A stretch of DNA of 64,000 bases from Triplophysa rosa (GCF_024868665.1 NC_079891.1:22444946-22508945); one strand, 5' to 3'; shown: positions 21,283 to 33,365, counted from the stretch's first letter. The notes: generated by a model not told the origin, from the letters alone. A program made the numbers and translations.

Positions 21283-23800
21283 GGGTTCTGGTAGACGGAG
21301 AGCACACCACGGAGGTAGATAAGAAAAAGGAGTGTATTTCAAAAACAGGAATATCCAAAAACAGGTAAGTATTTCAAAAACAGGAATATCCAAAAACAGG
21401 TAAGTATTTCAAAAACAGGAATATCCAAAAACAGGTAAGTATTTCAAAAACAGGAATATCCAAAAACAGGTAAGTATTTCAAAAACAGGAATATCCAAAA
21501 ACAGGTAAGTATTTCAAAAACAGGAATATCCAAAAACAGGTAAGTATTTCAAAAACAGGAATATCCAAAAACAGGTAAGTATTTCAAAAACAGGAATATC
21601 CAAAAACAGGTAAGTATTTCAAAAACAGGAATATCCAAAAACAGGTAAGTATTTCAAAAACAGGAATATCCAAAAACAGGTAAGTATTTCAAAAACAGGA
21701 ATATCCAAAAACAGGTAAGTATTTCAAAAACAGGAATATCCAAAAACAGGTAAGTATTTCAAAAACAGGAATATCCAAAAACAGGTAAGTATTTCAAAAA
21801 CAGGAATATCCAAAAACAGGTAAGTATTTCAAAAACAGGAATATCCAAAAACAGGTAAGTATTTCAAAAACAGGAATATCCAAAAACAGGTAAGTATTTC
21901 AAAAACAGGAATATCCAAAAACAGGTAAGTATTTCAAAAACAGGAATATCCAAAAACAGGTAAGTATTTCAAAAACAGGAATATCCAAAAACAGGTAAGT
22001 ATTTCAAAAACAGGAATATCCAAAAACAGGTAAGTATTTCAAAAACAGGAATATCCAAAAACAGGTAAGTATTTCAAAAACAGGAATATCCAAAAACAGG
22101 TAAGTATTTCAAAAACAGGAATATCCAAAAACAGGTAAGTATTTCAAAAACAGGAATATCCAAAAACAGGTAAGTATTTCAAAAACAGGAATATCCAAAA
22201 ACAGGTAAGTATTTCAAAAACAGGAATATCCAAAAACAGGTAAGTATTTCAAAAACAGGAATATCCAAAAACAGGTAAGTATTTCAAAAACAGGAATATC
22301 CAAAAACAGGTAAGTATTTCAAAAACAGGAATATCCAAAAACAGGTAAGTATTTCAAAAACAGGAATATCCAAAAACAGGTAAGTATTTCAAAAACAGGA
22401 ATATCCAAAAACAGGTAAGTATTTCAAAAACAGGAATATCCAAAAACAGGTAAGTATTTCAAAAACAGGAATATCCAAAAACAGGTAAGTATTTCAAAAA
22501 CAGGAATATCCAAAAACAGGTAAGTATTTCAAAAACAGGAATATCCAAAAACAGGTAAGTATTTCAAAAACAGGAATATCCAAAAACAGGTAAGTATTTC
22601 AAAAACAGGAATATCCAAAAACAGGTAAGTATTTCAAAAACAGGAATATCCAAAAACAGGTAAGTATTTCAAAAACAGGAATATCCAAAAACAGGTAAGT
22701 ATTTCAAAAACAGGAATATCCAAAAACAGGTAAGTATTTCAAAAACAGGAATATCCAAAAACAGGTAAGTATTTCAAAAACAGGAATATCCAAAAACAGG
22801 TAAGTATTTCAAAAACAGGAATATCCAAAAACAGGTAAGTATTTCAAAAACAGGAATATCCAAAAACAGGTAAGTATTTCAAAAACAGGAATATCCAAAA
22901 ACAGGTAAGTATTTCAAAAACAGGAATATCCAAAAACAGGTAATTATTTCAAAAACAGGAATATCCAAAAACAGGTAAGTATTTCAAAAACAGGAATATC
23001 CAAAAACAGGTAAGTATTTCAAAAACAGGAATATCCAAAAACAGGTAAGTATTTCAAAAACAGGAATATCCAAAAACAGGTAAGTATTTCAAAAACAGGA
23101 ATATCCAAAAACAGGTAAGTATTTCAAAAACAGGAATATCCAAAAACAGGTAAGTATTTCAAAAACAGGAATATCCAAAAACAGGTAAGTATTTCAAAAA
23201 CAGGAATATCCAAAAACAGGTAAGTATTTCAAAAACAGGAATATCCAAAAACAGGTAAGTATTTCAAAAACAGGAATATCCAAAAACAGGTAAGTATTTC
23301 AAAAACAGGAATATCCAAAAACAGGTAAGTATTTCAAAAACAGGAATATCCAAAAACAGGTAAGTATTTCAAAAACAGGAATATCCAAAAACAGGTAAGT
23401 ATTTCAAAAACAGGAATATCCAAAAACAGGTAAGTATTTCAAAAACAGGAATATCCAAAAACAGGTAAGTATTTCAAAAACAGGAATATCCAAAAACAGG
23501 TAAGTATTTCAAAAACAGGAATATCCAAAAACAGGTAAGTATTTCAAAAACAGGTAAGTATACTTATCGGGGTAAAGAATTGCAGTGAAGACAACAAGAC
23601 TGAACAGGGAAGAACAAAAAGGTGCAAACTTAAATAGAATCCTGATGATGTGATGCAGGTGTGGACTAATCAAAAATGGTGGATGTGCGGTGCATGCTGG
23701 GAAACTGAGTTCAGAACTCCGGGGAGAGGGAATGGGTGAAGCGACCTGGCAGTGATGACATGGGGGGCGTGGCCGGTGGTGCTGAAACCGTTACATCTGC
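21283..23800 (-). mobile_element. Solo LTR, family C (21288-23795), inflated by a minisatellite
   Basis: TCTGC lies at 21283-21287 and 23796-23800, directly outside TGTCAGGG...CCGTTACA, so this is one LTR-bounded unit with a 5-bp duplication. The probable sense strand is minus: its 3' end (CTACCAGAACCCTGACA) then resembles LTR A's (CACCAACCGTGACA), and a TATTTAAG box falls at 23629-23636 before the array. About 2.2 kb of the 2.5 kb is a 35-bp tandem array. No interior or coding region is present. Confidence 0.75.
21332..23560. repeat. 35-bp tandem array, about 63 copies, each carrying a U1-complementary 11-mer
   Basis: The unit is TATTTCAAAAACAGG + AATATCCAAAAACAGG + TAAG, itself two diverged half-units around AAAAACAGG. 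Units start every 35 bp from 21332; the last is a half unit at 23537. By eye all are identical except one (AAGT to AATT at 22942) and the first, which begins GTGT. Each junction reads CAGGTAAGTAT, a consensus 5' splice site that is the exact complement of the first 11 nt of U1 snRNA. On the minus strand the junction is the same sequence as the U1 5' end. Confidence 0.97.
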
Positions 23801-23854
23801 GAAAATTCTTTTTGCATCCATCAACCACCTTTACTTCACCTTGATTTCTGTTAC

Positions 23855-24194
23855 AAAAGGGATAGGGATTTTTTCAGCCAAAAATGAAAATTCTGTCATC
23901 ATTTACTCAACCTGAAGTTGTTCAAAACCTGTACAAATTTTGTTGTTCTGTTTAACACAAAAGAAAATATTTTGAAGAATCTGGGAAACCAAACAGTTCT
24001 GAGGCACTATTGACTACCATAGTAGTTTGTTCTGCTATAGTAGTCAATAGTGCCCCAGAACTTTCGTTACAAACATTCTTCCAAATATGTTATTTTGTGT
24101 TCAACAGAACATCAAAAATTATACAGGTTTGGAACAATTTGCGTATGAGTAAATGATGACTGAATTTTCATTTTTAGGCGAACCATCCCTTTAA
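23855..24194. mobile_element. Angel-type MITE, copy 2
   Basis: AAAAGGGATAG...AATGAAAATTCTGTCATC at the left and the inverse at the right (TGAATTTTCATTTTTAGGCG...CATCCCTTT), around a central palindrome CTATTGACTAC / GTAGTCAATAG. Confidence 0.9.
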
Positions 24195-26670
24195 CTAGGT
24201 TTGGGAAAGTGGAACCTGGGATTCAAGTCAAGTCTTGTGTGGAGTGTAAGCCAAATGTTAAAACGTTATAGCCTTTCAAGACATTTGAATCTAAATATAA
24301 TAAGTAGGAAAACAAAAACTCAACAGAACAGTGCAAAACGTTTGTAGGTCATCTATTTCCAGACTGTTTGCCTCATTTCTCTGCTGATTGACTACAAAAC
24401 CAACACCAAAAAAATAATAAGCAGCAACATTTTCTAAAAAAAATTCACTAAGCAGAAATTTGTTATACATTTTGTTCACAAAAAATGTTTGACTTTGGTC
24501 CTTTATGATAGTGTTGTACATTAAAGGAAAAGTGAAATTGGCATGATACTTTCAGATTTAACCACAACCTCCTTTAAATTTACCTAATAACATCTGAAAT
24601 GTCTCGTTCCATCGCAGGGCTCCACCTGTTCCACTCTGTGACCTTCCTGGAGTAAAACCAAATGTCTCCATCTCCGTCTATAGCTGTGGTTTCTTGCGCT
24701 GGGCCACAGGAACGAGTTGCTGGGAAACCATGCACACACAGCCAAATTGCTCAGTTTTGCCAGATGTCTTGTGGAGTGAATCATGTAGCCCTGGTGTCTG
24801 AACCAGCCCCCAAAACGCTCGAGCACGAACACATACAGAGTGTTATGGCTTGAACTGCATAAGGTTCTAAGGCCCTTTCATTGTCGGCCATTGAGTAGAG
24901 CCCCAGCTCTTGCCAGAGGCTGTCGTGGCACAATGAAGGGTCTGTATTAAAGCAGAAGAGCACAGGACACAGAATAAGTTCCCTCTTTTTATATGTACCT
25001 ATTTCTCTCTTTTTCCCTCAGGAACACACATACTGTACACAATCAATGGTCTTTCCTCAGCTCCCAATAGACCTTCAAAGTGGATCCCCTCAGTCATGGA
25101 GGCCTCAAAGCAGGCTGCTTTTCATGTGTGTGACCTTGGCTGGTGTCGAAGAGCAACTGCTCCAACAGGGATACAGACAGAAAAAATGGTAATAGAAAAA
25201 TTGTGTTATGCATGCTTTTTGAAATTACATATACATATAATATGAGTAGAGTTTTGCACCTTCTTACAAAGTAAAAATAACCCCCCGAAACACATAAAAA
25301 AGTAGATGCCAAAATTATATTTCCAAAAAATATAATTACTTTTGGTTACTTCTGGTTAACCTTTGTCTAAGACCTAGATTACCTATTACCTGCAAGCAGA
25401 AGGCCGGAGAGGAGAGCTATTGATTTGACCAGGAGGTCAGAGGGGGTGACAGCTACAACAGGATTGAAACACTGCAGATGTATTGGAGGAGGGGAAGCCT
25501 TCAGGTGAGCTTTCCCTAAACATTGTAAATGAACAGTTCATTATTCAGAACTCATTGGATATATGAGTAGGTGTGGTTGTAAAAAACACAAAATAGCTAA
25601 CAAGCTTTGTGATTTTTTGTGATTTAAACAACACTCCAAAAGTCTATTGAAATAGTCTACACTGCAGGGTCTGCATCAAATATTCTACATAGGCAACAAA
25701 AAGCCCATTACAGCATAGCACTCTGAGCCATACGAGTGCCAGGTTGCCCAGGTCATGTGGCGAAACGGTGAGTGAGTAATACGTGGAGGGATGTCGTCTC
25801 AACCTTCAGCCAGCCCTTTTCTCCTAATTATTTGAATATTAATTCAGGGGAGCTGGAAAGAAGGGTGACGTCATGCGTGGCATCTGCGACGGCTGCCGGC
25901 GTCGTTCTGTGTGCTTTGCTGCGGATTCAGCTGTCATGGCTAACAGAACCATTTCTGTGATTAACGGTCTTGCCGACCCCATCAAACACCCAACCGCACT
26001 ACTTCCTGCACAATATTCTGCCCTCCCCTTCTCTCTCGATCCCTTTTACTGAGTGTCCCAGCTGGCTGGTATGTCATTTTAGATAGGCAGTCTATGTGCA
26101 GAGGTGTGTGTGCGTGTCTGTCCGTGTGATTTGTATGGAAGAGAGTAGATGGTTGCGTGTGTGTTCGTCAAGGAGCATGATAGAGAACAAGAAAGGGAGA
26201 GAGAGCGTGCGTACGTGTGTTTTCGTGTGCGTATAGTGTGTCTGATTGGTGTTCGAGGAAGGTGCTATTCATTCTCTTGAGGTCTGTATGGAGAATCCTT
26301 ACATTTCTATGGTTCGGGAAGTTGTCCTTGCCGAAGGCTATACAGTACAATGGCCTGCTTGCTTCCAGCAGTCAAAACTCTTCTGGAGACAATAAGGTGA
26401 TTCCATATTCTTTTGTGTTTGGGGAAGACAGCAACACCAAGAAACAAATGTTCATTGACTGCTTAATACTTTCAAGATTAAATTAACAACAACACTGTTT
26501 GTGTGGGTTGCACTGATAGGACAGCTGCTCAAAATTTAAAGCAGTAAAGCTAATCTTTTAAAAGACTATAGCTACACTGCAAGCATCTAACAGAGATACA
26601 GCTACAGTAACAGCAATGCAGCTTTTTAAAGATGCAATGTTATTATTGCAAGTAGTTATCGGACATTGAA
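24195..26670. other. Spacer with a possible conserved block
   Basis: Mixed sequence with no proven exon. 24600-24850 is less AT-rich and includes an open frame with an RCC1-like signature (SCGVNHVALVS at about 24764-24796), but no convincing exon borders. GT-rich stretches lie at 26104-26240. Confidence 0.4.
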
Positions 26671-27031
26671 GTGAAAGTTCACCCAAAAATAAAAATTCTG
26701 TCATCATTTACTCACCTTCGAGCTGTTCCAAATCTGATGAACACAGAGAATTCCAGATATAACCAAACAGTTATTGTACCCATTGACTACCACATGGTAG
26801 GAAAATTGCTTTTTAAATATTTTTCTGTTGAACACAAAAAAATATATTTTGAAGAATGTAGGACACAATTGTAAGCAAACAATTCTGGGACACTTTTGAC
26901 TACAATTGTCATTTTTCCAACTATGGTAGTCAATGGGGTGCAGTAACTGTTTGGTTACAAGCATTCGTCTAAATATCTTTCTCTGTGTTCAACCAAACAA
27001 AGAAATTGATATAGGTTTGGAAGACCTAGAG
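26671..27031. mobile_element. Angel-type MITE, copy 3, left part (split by two insertions)
   Basis: It starts AAAGTTCACCCAAAAAT and runs to ACCTAGAG, the duplicated target of the following hAT insertion. The missing right end (ACAGAATTTTCATTTTTGGG) reappears at 28539-28580. Confidence 0.85.
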
Positions 27032-28036
27032 CAGGGCTAGTCAACTGGCTGCTCGCAGGCCATATGTGGCCCGCCAATCATCTTTACCTGGCCCTCCTTA
27101 ACATTTCAAATAAGTGGGGAGACTTTAAGAACGGTGTGCTTTAAGAAATGCACGTCCTGAGACGCCACATCTTTGAAAGTCCCAAACGCTGCTACATTCA
27201 TTACGAAAGTATTTCCCGCCATAACGAGTGACGTCTTATAAAGCAATGTGATCTGTCTGTCCAAGAAACAGAATTATTTACAAAATAAATTCCGCGTTCC
27301 AAAACGCGTCTTGTGCCCTTAAAAGTAACTGCAGGAAGGGTACACCACGTGAACTGTTGTCTCAGGTATGGGGAAAACTGAGTTGTTTTTATTACTGCAT
27401 TCATTATGTATGATTTAAACAGCCAAATTTACGAAAAACAGCTGTTCATCTCCCTCCAGAACTCGCACTACAAAGGATCTGCCCTTCTAAGTGCGTGGGG
27501 CACATGAATACGATTGGAATTCACCCGAAGATGCGATAATAGTGTTCAGTTTTTGCACAGATCAAACGATTCGCTTTATAATACGCCAGTTTAACGTAAA
27601 GGGGCAGGTATTACTTTAGTGCAGGTATTAATGTAGTAGCGTTTTTGACTTTCATTAATTCAACCAAATATCTTCATAAAATATTTCTTCTTGAAAAAAC
27701 AATGCCACCCATATCTTGGATGGACTGGTGGTGAATAAATTAACAGCAATTTTATTTTTGAGTAAACTAACGCTACAAGGAATATAAAATAAAAGTAAAA
27801 AGACAATATCCCTTATAATTAAATATATACATATATAAAGGCACACATGCCGGATGCAATATTTGTGTGCATGTTTTAATATATGACCTATAAGTAACGT
27901 ATAAAATGAACAAAATGCAATAAATAACAGAAATAACAGAAGCAATGAAGATATGGTAAAAAACTGGCCCGCATCCTATTTATACTTTTGGAATCTGGGC
28001 CTCAAAGAAAAGTAGTTGAAGACCGCTGACCTAGAG
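27024..28036. mobile_element. hAT-like element (27032-28028) inside the Angel copy
   Basis: ACCTAGAG is perfect at 27024-27031 and 28029-28036. The ends read CAGGGCTAGTCAACTGG and, reversed, CAGCGGTCTTCAACTAC, a Charlie-like hAT terminus, with GTGGCCCGCC near the left end and GGCCCGCAT near the right. It is 997 bp with no transposase frame. Confidence 0.85.
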
Positions 28037-28039
28037 CGT

Positions 28040-28538
28040 TGCTGCTTCCCAATTCGCCTACTTATACTACGCACTAAAAGTATGTACTGTTTTTGTTATG
28101 GAAAAATATATACATTTTAGTGTGCAGCAAAACAATATGCACACACTGGGACTTTCTAACAGGAAACGGACTTGGCCGTTGTTGCCTAGACAACATTGTG
28201 GCCATTAACTGTCACACACATCAAAATACAGCTCTTCTTTCCATTTAAGTATTTATTCATTCATTGTTTCATATGTAATGTTAACTCTGTGCTTATATTT
28301 ATTAATTTAGTGATGCATCAGTTATTTAATTTTATTAATGCAGTGCAGCGTCACTTAACTCCGCCTACTCGCCATGAGTTGAGGGTAATATTAGCCGTTA
28401 GAGTGTGCATCTACCGGAAGTAGTAGACCATCCGGGAATCTTTGGAATACTCTTTAGAACATACTACGATTTGGGACATACTAATTCTGTTTTCGAATAC
28501 TATTTAGGACGGATAGTATGCGAATTGGGACGCAGCAA
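28040..28538. mobile_element. TIR MITE (TGCTGCGTCCCAATTCGC type) in the same Angel copy
   Basis: Left end TGCTGCTTCCCAATTCGC and, reversed right end, TTGCTGCGTCCCAATTCGC (18 of about 20 matching), continuing with TACT. It lies only 3 bp after the hAT duplication. A possible 2-bp GT duplication borders it; boundaries are good to about 2 bp. Confidence 0.75.
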
Positions 28539-28580
28539 GTGAGTGACAGAATTTTCATTTTTGGGGGAACTATTGCTTTA
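28539..28580. mobile_element. Angel copy 3, right end
   Basis: GTGAGTGACAGAATTTTCAT...GGGGGAACTATTGCTTTA completes the copy begun at 26671. Confidence 0.85.
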
Positions 28581-29399
28581 TGGATGTCTGTTCTCCATTG
28601 GTACAAAAAGCTATTAAGATAGCTGTCGAAAAACTGGACGATTGCCCCCTAAAGGTAGGAGTGTGAACTGCAGAAGCATTTTACTTACTGGAACTTAAAT
28701 TAGCAGCAACGTCTTAAAGATATAAATGGCAAAGACACTTAAGCAGTCCTAAAACAGAGTATAAAATATACTCTAATACTAACAGAGAAACCGAATACGT
28801 TGTCCTATTGAACATGTTGCCGTAAGCAGGGAGAGAGCCACTAACTGAATTTTCTCGAGAAGCATTAGCATAATGCTCATCATAGAAGTGCAAAGCAAAC
28901 TAAATCGAATGTAAAACTCAGTGACCCAAACTTGACTGAGCTTAGACTGTCAGCATTCATCTGTGCCAGGCTCATTCTGTGTGATGGCTATAACATAGCT
29001 GAGGTGTAGATGCAAACAACGGTCTTTATCAACCATAACCATTTAGCATGTATTTTGTCGTTATCATTATTCATCTCTGAGGTGTTACGGTAAACTCATG
29101 CGTGGAAGAAAGATACTATTTTCATGAATTGATGACAGAGGAAGATTTTGGGTTGATTTTGCTCTAGAGATCCAACCAGCACTGCTTTGGCTTTAGTACC
29201 AACATGTTGTTCTTTAGTAGGGGTTTGGGCGACCATATAGAGGTCAACATTGAAAGGTCCTCAATTTTTTTTCCAGTTGATCTGTTTTCAGGCTATGTAA
29301 TTCCAGTGCCTCTGCATCTGTCCTCTGTCTCTCTCTCACCCTCTTTTTGCGCTCTCCGTTCGTTATCTAACCAAACCCAACAGATTCTTCTCAGTTCTG
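28581..29399. other. Unassigned spacer
   Basis: No gene or repeat is recognised. Confidence 0.4.
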
Positions 29400-30010
29400 C
29401 TAAGAGAAAATCAGTTTGATTTTTTCCTTCTCTGCTTTTTCTTGTCTAGGTCCCCACTGCCTCGCTCTACTGCTCACCAGTTCTCCCCCTCCCTCTCCCG
29501 TGCTCCCTTTCTCCTCCTCTCTCTGCTTTTGCTGGCTCCGCTTTCATTCTAACCTCCCCCTCCCCTTCCCTCAAGGGAATAAAGGTCATTGCGCAAATGA
29601 TTACTCAGACCTCGGTAGCCATGGAAACGCGGTCATGTGACAGGGACAGGCATGCATCGAGCACAACAAAGGAGCCGATTAGTAAACCAGCGATGGAAAG
29701 CTAGCGCTCGCCTTTGTATGCCTGCGTTCTCTGTATTTCGCTCTATCTCTCCTTTTCTCTCCCTCTGTGTTCGACTTGCTGGAGGAGGGAGGGAAGGAGA
29801 GGGCGAAAGAAAGACTAGCGGGCTGCTTCTACCAGCGTTTCGCTTTGTTTAAACTAGCAGTTTGTCTTTGGGTTTTGTTCATTAGAGATTAACACGGACA
29901 TTTTGGGGTGTTTGCACGTGTTTGACACATTCGTTACAGAAAAGAAGTGTGTCCTGATGTTTAGACATGACTTGAGAAGACGCTTACTTAGCTATAGCTT
30001 TAAAGGTATT
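29400..30010 (+). promoter_or_regulatory. Promoter-like / possible 5' non-coding exon region
   Basis: The stretch is pyrimidine-rich then CpG-containing, unlike its AT-rich neighbours. It clusters recognisable sites: CATTGCGCAAATG (C/EBP-like, 29588-29600), GTAGCCATGGAAAC (near X-box, 29615-29628) and GTCATGTGAC (E-box/M-box, 29632-29641). A donor-like AAAG|GTATTA follows at about 30005. No coding start is convincing. This could be a transcription start with an untranslated first exon; that is inference. Confidence 0.3.
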
Positions 30011-30104
30011 AATAAACTATGTATTTTAATATTAACAATACAGCACACTAATGGTTAGAGAACTACTTTTAATGCATCTGGAAATTTCAACACAATCAAT
30101 TTGT

Positions 30105-30301
30105 TACTATTTCCCAAGGTGGCTTATTCGTCTGAATTTGTACAATCTTATTTGTACGTGTAGTATGATCTGCTTTCGCGACAGTGAAGGTTATGTTTAG
30201 GGGTGGTGCTTTGTTTTTCCTAACAATCATATGCGTTTCTACCATTCATATTATACAAGTTAACATGAATTGACTACCTAATAAAATTCTTATGAAATTC
30301 C
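30105..30301 (-). mobile_element. Short MITE of the 'TCGTACGAATT' family, eroded copy
   Basis: GGCTTATTCGTCTGAATTTG, then TTAGGGGTGGTGCTTTG and CTAACAATCATATG, follow the same order as 35340-35560. The next copy lies inverted beside it. Confidence 0.55.
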
Positions 30302-30545
30302 AACCTGATCTAATGGGAATTTGTAACTATTTTACTAAGTAGCTTATTCATATGAATTCGTACGTTGTGAATCGTACACAAACGTACGGTGACAAGAATA
30401 ACGCAATACTGAAGCCTTATCCTAACTCCGCCCCTAAACCTAATGTCACTGGCACGAAAGCAAATTGTACTGAAATGAATGAATTAGATCGTACAAATTC
30501 ATATGAGTTAGCCAAAATTAGCAACCTCAGAAAATAATTACTTTT
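30302..30545 (+). mobile_element. Short MITE of the 'TCGTACGAATT' family
   Basis: It begins CAACCTGATCTAATGGG and contains TATGAATTCGTACG near the left and CGTACAAATTCATATGAG near the right, an internal inverted arrangement. The mid part (CCCCTAAACCTAATGTCACTGG) is the reverse of the TTAGGGGTGG region of the other copies. Confidence 0.6.
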
Positions 30546-30721
30546 TTGTTGGAATTTCTGTGAGATAGCACAGTAAAAATGACAATTTGTATAACTTATC
30601 AAAATAATTTAACTGATTCAACTTCATTTCATTACTTAAAGTAACTTATTACTTACTAAAGTAACTTATAATAAAAGTTATTGAGCACATAATTTTTACA
30701 TTGTGGGAAATTCAGAGTACA

Positions 30722-30800
30722 CTCTTAAAAAATGCTGGGTTATTTTTTAACCCATGGTTGGTTAAAAAAGGACAAACCCAACTGTTGGGTTAAATTAGTC
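30722..30800. repeat. Short foldback (GGGTTATTTTTTAACCCA)
   Basis: GGGTTATTTTTTAACCC is a perfect short hairpin, followed by repeated AACCCAACTGTTGGGTT. It looks like a MITE remnant. Confidence 0.5.
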
Positions 30801-30884
30801 TATAAAATGTACATATTGATTGAAAATAATCCAGCCATTTTTTCAGCTCTTAACCTAATGTGATTGTTAAAAAAGTACTGTTTG

Positions 30885-31315
30885 AAGGGATTGTTCACCC
30901 AAAAAGAAAAATTCTGTCATCATTTACTCACCTTCAAGTTGTTCCAAATCTGTATAAATTTCTTTGTTCTGATGAACACATAGAAAGATATTTGGAAGAA
31001 TGCGTATAACCAAACAGTTCTTGGACACCATTGACTACCATAGTAGGAAAAATTACTTTTTTTTGTTCTGTTGAACACAAAATAATATATTTTAAAGAAT
31101 ATAGGACAGTAAACAATTCTGGGCCACTTTTGACTACCATTGTAATTTTTCCTACTATGGTAGTCAATGGTGTCCAAGAACTGTTTGGTTACAAGCATTC
31201 ATCCAAATATCTTTCTCTGTGTTTAACCAAACAATGAAATTTATACAGGTTTGGAACAACTAGAGAGTGAGTAATTCATGACAGAATTTTCCTTTTTGGG
31301 TGAACTATCCCTTTA
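30885..31315. mobile_element. Angel-type MITE, copy 4
   Basis: GAAGGGATTGTTCACCCAAA at the left, TTTTTGGGTGAACTATCCC at the right, and two internal ACCATTGACTACCATAGTAG-like palindromic blocks, so it is slightly longer than copy 1. Confidence 0.9.
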
Positions 31316-33306
31316 ACTAGCTTCAGCTGATATTCACACAAAACCAAACTATTATCGTAATGACATTCCTCTGAAGTCTGAATGCACGCAATGATAGCAA
31401 AATCATTTTGAAGCACCATAAAGCACCTTTAACATTTGGACCAAATATATACTCATTTGACTATATTACTTTTGCTCTGAGGCATTGCTGAAATGTTGAT
31501 CTATACCTGACTTATTTAAAATGCATTCTGTTAAAAAGGTCACACTGCTTGGAAAAAATATCTAGAGTTAATATGCTACACAGTCTCATTCAGTGCATTT
31601 TTTTCCTGATTTAAGGGACTCAATAACCATTTAGATTCACTATTTCATATCATCCTATTTTGTTAAACACACAGCAAGTTAACGTGTCAAAAACAATCTG
31701 TTTTACAGAAATACAGCAGGGTGCCTTCCTTCTGAAAGGAACGCCACATTTTCTATATCTTTTCTGGTGGGTTTGTTTGAACGAAACTGTCAATGCTTTG
31801 AAAGTCATCGCCTGCTTATCTAATAGGAGCTACTTGCAGGTAATGAACTTGAGCTAACATAAACCAATTAAACACATGTAAAATGAATGGAAGAACTCAG
31901 CTTGTAAGTCTATAAAAAGCAACAGTCAGTCGTTCAATGGGTACTTACAATTCACAAATTAATCTTGCCATTGCATGCAATTTTTCTATTAAAGTATTTA
32001 AAATAGTGTCATAAAGTATATAGCATAGTACAAAATTGTCATATGTCGACCTATAGTTTTTCTGTCCTATCAAACTATCTGCATATTCCAAAGATTGTCT
32101 TTAAATGTTTTCATTAGCAACATGGTCTTTATAGTAACATACGTTTGATTTGAGTCTGTACCTCAAACTAGTACATTATTCTGAGTTATGTAATTATGAA
32201 GTGCATTTCATTTTATTAGGGCATTTTACATTTTGGCAAGGTGCAACTGTGTACTGAACATTTTACCATATCACAGTTCGTGGACACTTGAAATATACAT
32301 ATGGGCATGCATGTGCGTGTCTGTCTCAGTGTTTCAGAAGGGATGGCGTATCAGATTGCCTTTGAAGCAACAAAAAACATGAGTTGAGTCTAGGCACACA
32401 CTCTGTTATGACTGCACAGCTGTTTCCAAAACTCAGCAGCAGACAGAGAGGCCTGCTGGTTAGTCTGGGGGCGGATGTGGGTGGGGGCCGATGGGCACGG
32501 CTGCAGCCAACAGGCCCTCACATTTGACCTTCTCAGTTAAGAGCTTCAGCAGAGCTGGGACCACACTGTCCAAGGCTGAAGGGCCGGGTGGACAGTAAAT
32601 GTGTATTGTGTGGATTTGTTCATTACAAAGTACAATTAAATGCAGGGCTGCAGGTGACTTGATTTAAAGATATTAAAAGTCTAACATGGTTCTCAACTAG
32701 AAAGAGACTCTTTGTGTGTGTGAGAGAGAGATTCATTATCAATCACAATCATACGATGTAACAAGGATACTAACTATAAATTGTATGTATAACTACAGTA
32801 TATGTACTGTATATGTACAACAGTTTGGCTTTTGTTTCATTGTTAGTGATTTTTACTCAAAAGTGGCCTACTTGAGTCAAACACAGTGAAATGAAAAAGC
32901 TTTTCTATATGTCTGTTTGTGCCATGAGGCAAACAAAACAGACAGGCAGTGTCTCTTGGCGTCCCAGGTGGGTTCTCTGATTGACTGAGTGCTGTAGTGA
33001 CCAGTCTGAGGCCGGGTTCTTTAGGGAGACAGGCAGGGGAGGCCCAGCTGGGGTACAATCCATCTAAAAGCCAATTTACAAATGAAGTCACTGTAATGGG
33101 GGACAACAGTGAAGGCCAACCGAATTTTGGCTGCGGAGTTCGGACCCCTGTTTTTCGGTCAGGGACTGGTGAGTGAGGTTATTAGAGTAAGGTTTGGCTG
33201 GATGATGGGTAATTGATTTTGAGGATGGGGTAAGGCCAGATGAGACTTGCTTTTGTGTCACCTCTGGCTTTATTTCTGGTTGTTGGGATATGTGTAATCA
33301 CAATCC
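31316..33306. other. Spacer without recognised genes
   Basis: 32460-32600 and 32930-33110 are less AT-rich and could be conserved non-coding DNA, but nothing in the sequence proves it. Confidence 0.4.
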
Positions 33307-33365
33307 TTAAAGGTGCAGTGTGTGTATTTTTCAGCATCTATTGACAGAAATGCAATATAATATAC
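33307..33365. mobile_element. Left end of the TTAA MITE family (fragment)
   Basis: AAAGGTGCAGTGTGTGTATT, then ATTGACAGAAATGCAATATA, the latter identical to 19224-19243. It is cut off by the following hAT-like sequence. Confidence 0.7.

Noticed and set aside
21332..23560. CRISPR-like array
   Set aside because: Units are directly adjacent with no unique spacers; it is a tandem minisatellite in an LTR of a eukaryote.
27201..27404. Open frame inside the 27-28 kb hAT element
   Set aside because: No transposase similarity; the element is non-autonomous.
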